Shown here piece after piece: positions 1 to 9,500 of a stretch of DNA of 49,300 bases. This DNA is from Pelagophyceae sp. CCMP2097 (taxonomy: Eukaryota > Sar > Pelagophyceae). Where the stretch lies: contig MU657218.1 in the NCBI GenBank assembly GCA_026770575.1, positions 1 to 49,300 of the forward strand, read 5' to 3'. Both the position numbers and the translations under genes were made by a program. Under the pieces are notes generated by a model that worked only from the letters and a program-made list of their open reading frames with translations, made no database searches and had not been told where the DNA came from. Positions within the stretch are counted from its first letter, which is position 1. Each line of letters opens with the position of its first letter.

Positions 1-262
1 TGAAAAAAAACGGCGAAAAAAGAAAAAAAAACATGGAATCTATTCACGCGACATACGCAGCGGCGCGAACGAGCCGGTAAGTTAAATCATGGCAATCAAC
101 GAACAAAAATATACCAGTCTGAAAAAGTTCTTTTGACAGTTACGAACCAAAAAAACCTTAGATAGTAATAGCAGCCGGCCCCTACGGGGCACTATCCAAA
201 CAAACGTTCTCTCAAGTTGAAAAATCCTTAGATAGTAATAGGCGCCGGCCCCTGCGGGGCCC
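1..262. repeat. A-rich left edge with two 40-bp direct repeats
   Basis: Bases 1-40 are A-rich. Two near-identical 40-bp blocks lie at 151-190 and 221-260, 70 bp apart. Each starts with an A-run and CTTAGATAGTAATA and ends in a GC hairpin (GCCCC, 3-nt loop, GGGGC). They could be two units of a longer array cut by the window edge, or a 3' flanking element of the open frame at 263-880. No coding signal is seen here. Confidence 0.6.
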
Positions 263-880
263 TTACAGTCGCTCGTGGGCCACAGAGGCCTTTCGGCGCG
301 CCGAGGCCTCGCGCGGGTGCGGCCGCTCGTAAGCGCGCGCGCGCTGCTCTCGCCCTTTGCCGTCGCGGTTCGGCCCCCACTGATCGCGTCGCCGCTCCGC
401 CTCGGCCTCCGCCCGTTGTCGCAGACGGCCGCGGAGCTGGCCGAGGAGCTGCGCGGCAATAAAGTCCGCCTGCTCCAGCGGTGGTGGCTCTGGAAAAGCC
501 GCGACTTGCGCATCTTCCGCTTGCGAAAGGCGCTCCGCAAAAGACGAATCGCAGTCGCGGCGGACCTCGAGGCCTTTGAAGTAAAACAGCGCCGGGCGCT
601 CCAGACGCACAAAATCGCGCGGCGACTCTTATCGTCGCTCGCAGCCGACGCGGGCCTATTGCTCTCGCGGCCGAAGAGCGGATGCCTCCTCGAGGAGCTT
701 CCGAACGGCGGCCGCTCGGACGCGCGCCCAGTCATAGCCGACGACGATGATCCGAGACGACCATGCCGGGCGACGGTCCGATTTGCCGATGATCCCGAGG
801 CGCCGCCGCGGGCGCGCACGGCCGGACGCTCGATGCTCCGGCCCGACGCCCATCGTTGACGGCCCAGAGGAGCGGTCCAT
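263..880 (-). CDS. Possible gene of unknown function, two open segments
   Basis: Not recognised. On the minus strand, segment 880-659 ends in Arg-Glu-Gln-stop and segment 637-263 continues in the same frame after a 30-nt stretch holding two stops (TAG, TAA). The second segment reads like protein: a hydrophobic start with RPALFYFKGLEVRRDC, then an Ala/Glu/Arg-rich helix and a basic tail. The first contains IIVVGYDWARVRAAAVRKLL. The stops could be removed by a very short intron I cannot define, or the gene may be broken. Length and domain are unknown, and GC-rich DNA often gives chance frames, so confidence is low. Confidence 0.25.
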
Positions 881-1660
881 CTCCAGCCTCCTTTACAGAT
901 TCGCACCTGAGAAGCCAGGGCATTCGGTGCGCCTCGCCTCTGTCGTCACTCTCCACTGATCGCACGTCTGGCGGCCCATGCGAGCCTCGCTAGGCTCGGG
1001 CGCCGTGGTGCGACTGGCCCTGCCGTGGCGGCGGCGCGCCGGCGAAGGCGCGCCTTCCTACGAGGGGCAACTCGACGCTCTGCTCGACCCGGATGCCCCC
1101 ACCCGGCGCCGGCGCCGCGGGCGCGGTGCGCTGGACAGCGCCAGCAACAGCCAGGCAGTCCGGGCTCCGTTTGTAACGTGCCCCGGGCTCGTGCGTCGAT
1201 GACTTGTCGCGGCGAGCTCGACGAAATGCGGCGTGGCGCCAAATATTATCCCAACAACGAGTAAAAGGATGCACCGGGATGAGCCTCGGATGCGCAGGGC
1301 CGCCGCTCGATGTCTTCCCTCGCGGAGCGACGCCTTCCGCGGAAGTACGTCGCGGGCGGCAAAGGGCGTCGCCGGCGCGGCCTCGCCTCCCCGACCGGGC
1401 GAGGCCCGGACCTCGGCCGGGGAAGCCACTTCTCCCACTGAACCAGGCACAGAATGTTTAGTGTGGTATCGACTGAATGGCAAGTCGGAGACAAGCGGCG
1501 ACGTCGCGTGCGGGAGTCACGACCAGCTGGCCGGAGCGGCGGTCATCACTTATCGGCTTACACAACTTTTTGAAAGATTTCAAGTTGTTCCTTGTTTTTG
1601 TTCCGTGTCACTGGCAAAGAGGCTAGTTCTCGGGATCGTGCCGCCCCGGATCCGAGCGGT
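881..1660. other. Intergenic, no gene recognised
   Basis: Several short GC-driven open frames occur on both strands, but none has a recognisable domain or a consistent set of splice joins. It probably holds the upstream region of the epimerase gene that starts at 1661. Confidence 0.5.
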
Positions 1661-3862
1661 ATGCTGGTCCACGCAGGCGAGGCTTTGCTGGCGGCGCGGC
1701 CGAAGAAGATCGCATTGAGCGGACCGGCGGGTGCGCTTGCCCGACGAGAGGACTCGACCGACGAGAGAAAAGTCCGACGAGAGATGATTCGTCTGGGTCC
1801 GACTGTTGCCAAGCCGGCGAGCCGGCGTGTTTTCGCGCCGCGTCGGCGCAGGCGGAGCGTGATCTCGACGCACTGTTCCAGGTTTCCTCGGGTCTCGAGT
1901 CGTGCGGCAGATTCTCGACGCCCACCAGTTCCGGAAAGCCCACGGAGCCCCACCGGGCGAGCTCCTCCTATTAAGCTCGTCGCCGGGCACGCTGATGAGC
2001 GCGCTCCTGCGCCGTGCGTCGGGAACGCATTCCGCCAAAGCGGGGGGGGGGAGCGGGAGGGAAAGCGGGGGGGAGAGCGTCGCGCTGCCCCTGGATGGGG
2101 AAAGCGTCGCGCTGCCCCTGGATTCATCAAAAAGTTTGAAGGAGAGGGCCGCGAGCGCATGGCGACCCTGCGCGCCTGCCGCGTGGACTACTACCACCAG
2201 CACGACGTCGACTCCTGGCAGGACCAGTTGGGTTCTCTAGGGTACGTCTCGAATCCGTCTTTGCAAAGCGAAATTCGCGGGACGGCGTCCGAGAGGGGGC
2301 CTCGTTCCATCTTGTCAACCTCTTGTGAACCTCTCGAGGCTCGGCGGCGACTCTTCCATCTTCGTCAACCTCGCCGCTCTGGCGGGCCCGCGCGTGGACC
2401 GGCCCGACGCGATGATGGCGGTACGCAAAAGTTTTGGACCGTATAATCTCAATCAATCATTTAAGATGGCCATTCACGCGTTTGCCCACGTGGCCACTCC
2501 GGGTTGGTATTGAAGCCTTTCAGACGCTGTCATTTAGGTCAACTACCGCGCGCCCATGGCAGCAGCAAGGGCGTGCGAACAACTTGGCTTTGGCCACTAC
2601 GTGCAGTCCTCGACGCAAGCGACCAAAGCCGAGCGCGCCGGCCAGGCGCGCCTTGCCAAGATTATGCGTTGCGTAGAGCGTTGCGTAGGTGCCGTACTCG
2701 CGCTGGAAAGGTACACTCGCGTTGAGGGTTTATTCGCACGGGAGACTCTGTTGGATAGGCATGTGTGACTTCACTCTGTTGGATAGGCATGTGTGACTTC
2801 ACTCTCGCAAGAATGCCGAAACTCCCAGTCTCGCTCCTCATCACGGGCCTCCTCTACTGCAGGGACGCGCGCGTGGTTGGGCAGGCTGGCGAAGTGATGA
2901 ATTTGGTGGATCTGGCGCTTTTGCCGGTGTGGTCCCGCGCCGAAGAGATACGCCCGGGTGAGAGAGCGCAGTCACAGAGTCGCGAGGCAACCCAGGGGAT
3001 GGCAGAGTCGCTATGCAACCCAGGGGCTCGAAAAATCGAAGCACCTTAAGGTGACGCCCGTCATGGGCGACGGCTCCGCGCCCCTCCAACCTCTAGAAGT
3101 CGGCGACTGCGCGGCGCGCATCGCCGCGCTGGCGTTGGGCGAGGCGTCATTGCGCGTTCGGCACGAATCGTCGCAGGGGTTGGTAGAGAGCAGCTGGGCC
3201 AGGCTCGCACTTTTAAATCAGCGTTTGCAGTACACGCTGCGGGTCTACGACGCCGTCATCCGCTGCGCGAGACCCGGAAACGGAGACGGGGCATGCGAGG
3301 GCATGTTTCAGAGAGTACATGGGAGGGAACGACCCGATGATCAGGGCCGTCTGGAAAAGGACCCGATGATCACGGCCGTCCGGGGAGCTTAATAAAACGC
3401 CGCCTATAGGTCGGCCCGGAGACTTTATCTTTGTTGGAGCTGCTCCGCCTCTTCGCGCGGTTGAACGGCCGCACTTTGAGGCCTGCGTTTGTCGGGTATA
3501 GGAACACGGAACTGGTGCTGAACGTGGCCTCGCTCGGGAATTTGAACAGACAGTTTGTCTCGCTCTTAAGATCGGAACAAGGCGCCGCCTCCCCAAGCGT
3601 CGGCGACGCGCGCGCCTTTGAGAAGCTCCTCGGGCCGGAAGCGAAACTCGCGCGCATCGGCGACGCTCTAGCTAATATCGACGCGGCGGGCCTCCCCATC
3701 CCGCCAAAAAAGTTCCCATTCGCCCAGACCATGCTCTGGGCGGCCCGCAACCCGGGCGTCATCGCCCCCGGCCTCCAGCTCCTCGGCGAGGTCGCGCACA
3801 GCTTCGCGACGCGGCGGTCGCCGAAAGACGCGCTCGGGCCTCGTGAGGGACCGCTGGATTAA
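1661..3862 (+). CDS. NAD(P)-dependent epimerase/dehydratase (extended SDR)
   Basis: Nine exons keep phase throughout: 1661-1730, 1882-2013, 2145-2241, 2339-2420, 2538-2645, 2689-2710, 2787-2926, 3051-3254, 3410-3862, giving 435 aa. The start at 1661 gives a short leader before KKIALSGPAGFLGSRVV, a Rossmann GxxGxxG motif. IFVNLAALAG follows, and the catalytic YxxxK is YSRWK, encoded by the 22-nt exon 2689-2710. The C-terminal half (QPLEVGD, DAVGPETLSLLELLRLFARL, LNVASLGNLNRQFVSLLRSE) is typical of sugar-nucleotide-epimerase-like proteins, but the substrate cannot be read. The intron after 2645 needs a GC donor, and the 3' splice site before 2787 lies in a tandem duplication. Another frame beyond 3843 (RDRWINATHAKYRTHE) could be a continuation lost by a frameshift. 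Confidence 0.85.
2076..2123. repeat. 21-bp tandem duplication in epimerase intron 2
   Basis: AGCGTCGCGCTGCCCCTGGA(T) occurs at 2076-2096 and again at 2103-2123, just after a G-rich tract and 22 nt before the inferred 3' splice site at 2145. Confidence 0.8.
2745..2805. repeat. 28-bp tandem duplication containing a 3' splice site
   Basis: Two perfect 28-bp copies (2745-2772, 2773-2800) plus a 5-nt third start. Each copy holds TTGGATAG followed by the first codons of the exon. Only the second acceptor keeps the frame open; use of the first gives a stop within about a dozen codons. Confidence 0.9.
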
Positions 3863-4774
3863 CGCGACCCACGCGAAGTACCGCACTCACGAGACCCGCG
3901 CGTCCACGCGAGCGTCCACGCAGCCACGGCGCCGCGCCCGCAGCCCCGCCGCGCGCCCGTCTTCCGGCGCGGCCTCTCTGCTCTGTGCGGCGGCCGAGCG
4001 GCGGTTCGATACGTCCACGTCGACGGCCGCGGGGCGCCGCCATCCCTCGCTCGCGCTGGTCGTCGCCCGCGCCGGCCGACGCAACACCCGCCGCCGGGCG
4101 CATCGCGGCGCGCCGATGCCCCAGCCGCTCGGGCGGCCCGGCGCAGCGGACACGGCATCCGCGAGGACCCTTCCCTGCCGAGGACCCTTCCCGGCGATCA
4201 TCCGTCAACAGAGGCCTGCGTCGCTCCCGAAGAAGGAGTCTGCGTAACACCGGGCGCCGTCGGCGCTCTCCGTCTGAGCATTATCCGCCGCACACAACAC
4301 GAAGACTGCCGCGAGTGGACGGACGTGAAAAGTACAAACACGCCAGGCCTTCTCGCACTTCAGTCTTGTTCGTCCCTCGTCTCGTGCGGCCGCCGTCGAC
4401 GCGCGACCTCCGTCTTTGCCGCGACGTCGCCCGAGCCGCGTCGTCGCCTCTGCGCGTTTTGCGTCTCGGCACTGCCCGTGGACGTTCCGGCCAGGGCGCA
4501 GCATCAAATGAGCCTCGTGCGAGCCGGAGTGCCTCGAGTGACCCGGAGCCCCGATGCGAATCGCGTTGCGGCGCGGGCGGTCAGTGCGCAGGTTGGAAGA
4601 GTTACTATGTTCGCAAGACGCGGCCGCCTGCGGCCCTCGGCGGCGACGCGGGCGCGTCGCGAGGCGGCGGCGCGCGCCGGGCTGCGCCGCGTCTGCAGCC
4701 CGGGGCGCGGCGGCTTGGACACGACGCTTTGTAGGTGTCTCGGGTTGAGCTATTCCCAGCTGCGATGCTTCTGT
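3863..4774. other. Convergent intergenic region, no gene recognised
   Basis: Very GC-rich spacer between the stops of the epimerase and Got1 genes. Long open frames on both strands are Arg/Ala/Pro-rich with no motif and look like composition artefacts. The first 400 bp could hold a lost 3' part of the epimerase gene. Confidence 0.45.
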
Positions 4775-5643
4775 TCACGCCCAGCTCTTCGCTCTTCGCT
4801 GCTCGACGCCGGCCAAGCGGTCGGCCACGGGCGCGACGCCGGGGAGGTTGAGGAAGTTGCCGATGACGGGCATGGTGCGCGCCGCGCTCAGGGCCTACCG
4901 ATCGGAGCGTTTTGAGAGGCCGGTATCCCGTCTGCACAAAGGCACCGCGCCATCGCACAAAGGCCGGCACTCTGGCACCGCCCGCCTCTTGCGCCTATCT
5001 CCCCGCACCCTCTGCCGAGCTCCTTTGCCCTTGACCGCAGGGTTCCGGTTTGCCGTGGGCGCTGTCGCGTGCGAGCGGGAAGAAGTTTGCGAACAGATTC
5101 ATGAAACCAAACATCTCCAGGACCATCCTACGCAGCGCCTCGCCGGGGTCCCGCACCGGACGCGGCCTCGCAGCCCGTTTCCTCGCCGGGTTCCCGGCAT
5201 CTCTCTCATCCGCACCCGACGATGGGCCTGCGGAATACGAGCACGAGGAGCACGCCGCCAAAGAAACACGCCACGCCGCGCAGGCCACAGTCCCGCGCCT
5301 TCTTGCCTAAGCAAAGGTTTGAAAGCAGGGCCTCGCGCAAACGCCGCGCGCAAACGCCGCGCGCAAACGCCGCGCGCAGACGCGCAAGCGAGCACGCACG
5401 GAAGAAGCGCACGCTCCGCGTGACGCCCATCGTCGTCACCAGCCCGCCGAGGAACATGACGTTGCCTGCACGCAAGCGTCCCCGACGCCCGCGGCGCGAA
5501 GGGCCCGAACACGCGTGCACGAGGGTAAAAACCGCACCGATGCTCAAGAAGAACCGGTCGAAGAAGAACAGCACTCCCAAGACGAGGAAGAGGACGCCGA
5601 GGCCGAGGAGCGTCGTCCCGATCTTTTGGTTATCGGAGAACAT
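4775..5643 (-). CDS. GOT1: Got1/Sft2-family vesicle transport protein
   Basis: Five exons: 5643-5538, 5465-5400, 5306-5216, 5127-5073, 4894-4775, giving 145 aa (the family is usually about 138). The start MFSDNQKIGTTLLGLGVLF is the family signature. Hydrophobic segments follow: LGVLFLVLGVLFFFDRFF, NVMFLGGLVTTMGV, GVACFFGGVLLVLVF and MFGFMNLFANFFP, then the conserved tail PVIGNFLNLPG. Got1 proteins are small four-helix Golgi/ER membrane proteins acting in ER-Golgi transport. The last intron needs a GC donor (CTC then GCACGC); that join gives the exact family spacing. Tail-to-tail with the epimerase gene. Confidence 0.93.
5307..5399. repeat. 13-bp tandem repeat in Got1 intron 2
   Basis: CGCGCAAACGCCG-type units are repeated about three times, then degenerate, filling most of the 93-nt intron between exons 2 and 3. 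Confidence 0.8.
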
Positions 5644-5751
5644 CGTGGGGGCGCCGCTCTCGTCCGCGGCCGCTTTTAGCCGCTTTTTCTCGTTGATCGC
5701 CAAAGCACGCAAGGGGGCGCACGGACTGCATTTTCTGCTCCCGGTTCGCCC

Positions 5752-5774
5752 CGTTCGAACGAGTTGTTCGAACG
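5752..5774. repeat. Perfect inverted repeat, 9-bp arms
   Basis: CGTTCGAAC at 5752-5760, loop GAGTT, then GTTCGAACG at 5766-5774. It lies about 110 bp upstream of the Got1 start and just before the Sel1 fragment, so it could be a promoter element or a junction scar. Confidence 0.7.
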
Positions 5775-5783
5775 TGACGTCGC

Positions 5784-6125
5784 GAGTCGTACGAAGAAGC
5801 CGTGCGGTGGTACCGCCTCGGGGCACAGGGCGACGCAGGCGCACTCTTCAACCTCGGCGTGTGTCACTTTCACGGCCAAGGCGTGCCGCAGGACCACCAC
5901 GAGGCGCTGCGCTTCTTCAAGCGTGCGGCGGCCAAGGGGTACGCCTCCGCTGCGGCGATGGTCGAAAAGCTCCAGGCGTCTCTAGCGGCGCCCCGCGTGA
6001 CGCGGAAGAACGCCCCCGTTCCCATAACGGATGGTACCCGATGCGCAGTTCGAGCCGAGAGGAGGCACGGATGCCCCGAGGAGCGAGGCCTGCCCGTCTC
6101 AACAAGGGACCTCGAAGGGTACTAA
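5784..6125 (+). pseudogene. Sel1-repeat fragment
   Basis: An open frame with no ATG, preceded by an in-frame TGA near 5775. It encodes SYEEAVRWYRLGAQGDAGAL, then CHFHGQGVPQDHHEALRFFK and RAAAKGYASAAAMVEKLQ: about one and a half Sel1-like (TPR-related) repeats, then unrelated sequence to the stop at 6125. It is close to the end of the MYND-RING-Sel1 gene at 20587-21682 and looks like a detached C-terminal piece of that family. No MYND or RING part is nearby. Confidence 0.75.
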
Positions 6126-6506
6126 GTTTTTCAAGTCGAAAGATTCGAACCCCGGGGCGACGTCGCGTCGGACGTACGTGCGCGCCGCGACGCGCGGGGC
6201 CTGCGCTCAGACGACCTCGAGGCGGAGGAGCCCCGCACAGCGGGCGCCACGCGGCGACTCGGTAGGCTGCGTAGGGTATGGGCCCGTGTCCCGGACCGGC
6301 CGAGCCAACGATCATCGAACACCGCTTGTTTATGTGCATGGTCGGCGGTCGAGAGCTTTCGCCGTCGAACGGGCGCGGCGAAGTCGCATCGGACTTGGCA
6401 TGTGTGCAGTGTGTACAGTCCGAGCGCGGCTCGGACGGGCCTTGCTTTGAACCGTCGAGGTGTCGGCGCGCCTCGACGTCGGCGCCTCGACAGGCGCAGG
6501 CAGCCT
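6126..6506. other. Intergenic, nothing recognised
   Basis: Spacer between the Sel1 fragment and the 3' end of xanthine dehydrogenase. It has no convincing frame. Confidence 0.5.
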
Positions 6507-9500
6507 TTAGTGCGAGCCGGACGTCTGGAACGTCTGCGCGTCTCCGCCGAGCGCGGAAACGGCGCCCGCGGCGATCGGGTCAGCGCAGGCCATGCGGATG
6601 CGCTCCGTGGTGGCCGGCGCAGAAAATCCGACAAAGTCGCCCACGTCGCAGTGCTCTGCCCGCGCCGCGGAGACGGCGTGGCGAATCGCGAAGAAGGCGG
6701 CGGCGCCGAGGAAGAACGGCGGCTCGCCGACGGCCTTGGACCTAGAGCCGGCGTGTGTGCGGGGGCGTGGGCGCGTCTCGCAGAAAGACGTACGAGTGCA
6801 CCGCGAACGGGTTGGGCGCGTCCTCGAGCACGCGGACCTTCAACTCTAAAGCGCAGTCGTTTGGCGCGGGCAGCTTGTACGCGCCCGGCCCCACCGTGTG
6901 CAGCGTGCCGGCGGGCGAGCGGAGCCAGCCGTGGTTTTTCTTCGAAGGTTCGGAAACAATGAGCTCTTCCGTCGTGAGCCATCCCACGCCTTGCGAAAAT
7001 GCGCCTTCAATCTGCCCAATGTCGATAGCCGGGTTCAGCGAAGACCCGCAGTCCACCACGAGTTGGGCGGAGAGGACGGCGGCGTCGCCCGTCAGAGCCT
7101 AGATCGTTTATGACGAGGGCCTTTTTTTCGAAAAAGAAGACGCACGTCAATCTCGACCACGGCCAGCGCCCCGCCTTGCGTAAAGTAGTTGAAGGGCATG
7201 CCGCGCTCGCCGTTTGGCTTGGACCAGTCCCAACCGCATCTCGATTCTTGAACTTTATAGAAACCGTGGGCCGACAGGTCGATACGAGCAAAGTACCTAT
7301 CTTCATTTGAAAAAGGGAAAAGAAGAACCACCAACGCACGCCGCGTTGACGAGCTTGGGAAAGGGGACGTCTCCGAGCTGGTCGCGCATCGGTTTGAGCC
7401 GTTCGTTGATCTGAACACACGCATCGAGCGCGGCCATGCCGTATAAGTCGGTAGAGGCCGAAGCCGCCGTCGGACTCATGTTCGCAACCTTGTCCGACGC
7501 CGTCTCCTCGACGTGGACCGAGTCCAAGGAGCAGCCGAGGGCTTGGGCCACGACTTGGCAGACCTAGAGGGCAGACCGCTTCCAGTCCCAAAGCATCTTC
7601 CCTGGCGAATGAAACTGGCCTTCGTATGCAGTCCCTGTCCCATCTCCGTCCCGCCGTGCGAGACGAGCACGCTGCCGTCGTTGTAGACGTGGACGAGGGC
7701 GCCGCCCTGGTTGAGGAACTTGACGGTGAAGTTGATGCCGAACCTGGAGGAAGAATACTCGAGGAGATCTCGAGCAAATACGGCCGAAAGACGCACTTGG
7801 TCGGCATCAGCGCGACGCCTCGCTTGCGGAACTTGTTCGCCGAGTTGAAGACCTCCGCCGCTTCCACCGCAACTTCAAAGTCGCTTTTGAGCTCTGAAAG
7901 GATTCGAGGCACGCGCCACTCGTCTGCCGGGAGGCTTTGTTGGAAGTGCGTCTCGTGCTGGTCCGTGTACAAGTTCGCCACGCGCAGCTTGGACTGCATC
8001 GTGGGGTCGTCTTTGCCCGCGAGGGCAAAGGCCAAATGGTCCATGACGTGCTCGGTGAAGACCATGCCCTGGGGGCCGCCGAAACCGCGGAAAGCCTATC
8101 CAAACGCAGACGTGTGGACACGCAAACGCCCGCACGGGGGCGTGGGGAGGCCCTTGCGGCAAGGTCCCGGCAAGGTCCCCGTGGCAAGGTCCCCGTGGTG
8201 GCAAAGTCCCTGTGAGGGTGTCCCGTGACGAGGTCCCCGTGACAAGGCCCTTGAGGCAAGGTCCCCGTGACAAAGTCCCTGCGACGAAGTCCCTCTGACA
8301 AAGTCCCTCTGACAAGGTCCTCATGACGAGGTCCTGTGACAAAGCCCCCGTGGCAAGGTCCCCGTGACAGGGTCCCTACGGCAAGGTCCTTATGACAACG
8401 TCGCTTGACCCCCGTGACCAAGTCCCTGCGACAAGGTCCCCGGCAATGTGGCAAAGTCTCAATGACTCAGTGACGAGGTCCCTGTGGCGACAACATCCCC
8501 ACGACGGGGTCCCTGTGACGAGGACCCCGCGACATGGTTCCCGTGGCAGGATTTCTGCGACGAGTACGACAAAGTCCCTTGTCAGACGACAAGGTCCCGT
8601 GACGAGACCCTTGAAAAGCCCCCGTGGCAACGTCCCCGGCAAGGTCCCTGCAACAAAGTCCCCGTCTCAACGCCTTCTTGACGAGGTCCTTGTGGCGACA
8701 CCATCCCCGTGACAGGGACCCTGTGACCAGGACCCCGTGACAAGGTTCCCGTGACAAAGCCCTTGGGACGAGGCCCCCGCGAGCCCGTGCGAGGGGAGCG
8801 CATGTATTGCGAGAGGCCCGCCCTCTGACCGCACGAGGGGCCGTCCGAGGCCACAGAGAGGGGCCGCCCCGTACGAGGGTCTTCGGACCCGCCCCAGACC
8901 GCCACTCTCGAGATTCTGTGGAAGAGCCGACCCTCTCTCAGTCGTCTGGCGGGCGTCCGTCTCCGGTCCTGCGGCGGACCGGCCCAGGTCACTGTCTTCG
9001 AAATCGTGGCCTCCGGACGCCGGCCGCGCGCCGTCGCCGGCGGCTGGGCCGTCTTGCAGACGACGCCCTCGGCGCGGAAGTGCTGCCAGTTGTAGCAGTT
9101 GTCGATGTGGAAGAGTGCGCGTTCCAGAACGCCCGCAGACAAATCTTCAAAAGCGCCGCCGTTGGAATACAATCGAACGTCCAGCGTCACCAGCGCCAGC
9201 GTCGCCGGGTCCACGCTGGCCGAGTAGTCGCACCGGAACGCGTGGCGGCCGCCTACGACGGGCGTGGCGGCGGGTGCGGGCCCGAGGACGCAACTCGGAC
9301 CGAGCTCGAGTCGGAAAGTTGCCTTCAGCTCGTTCGAGGCGGCAGAGTCCGCTTCCTGCCGTTGTGGCAAAGCGGGCCCCTCTCCGTCGCTGCCTTTTGG
9401 ACGCACCCGTAGTCTTCATGTCAACGTCGCGTTCGAGGCTCAAGTGCACCGGCGCCTTGCACAGCTTCGCCGCCGCCGCCGCCGCCACAGAGGCGAAGAG

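Noticed and set aside
82..906. Long minus-strand frame of 274 codons
   Set aside because: It is Arg/Ser-rich with no motif and overlaps better-looking frames; typical of GC-rich antisense reading.
3759..4250. Minus-strand Arg/Ala/Gly-rich frame between the epimerase and Got1 genes
   Set aside because: Low complexity, with matching long frames on the opposite strand; no splice partner or homology.
5222..6265. Plus-strand 347-codon frame opposite Got1
   Set aside because: It is antisense to clear Got1 exons and very basic; a shadow frame.
8100..9030. CRISPR-like array in the repeat region
   Set aside because: Units are 12-13 nt, degenerate and without spacers, and lie inside an XDH intron of a eukaryote.
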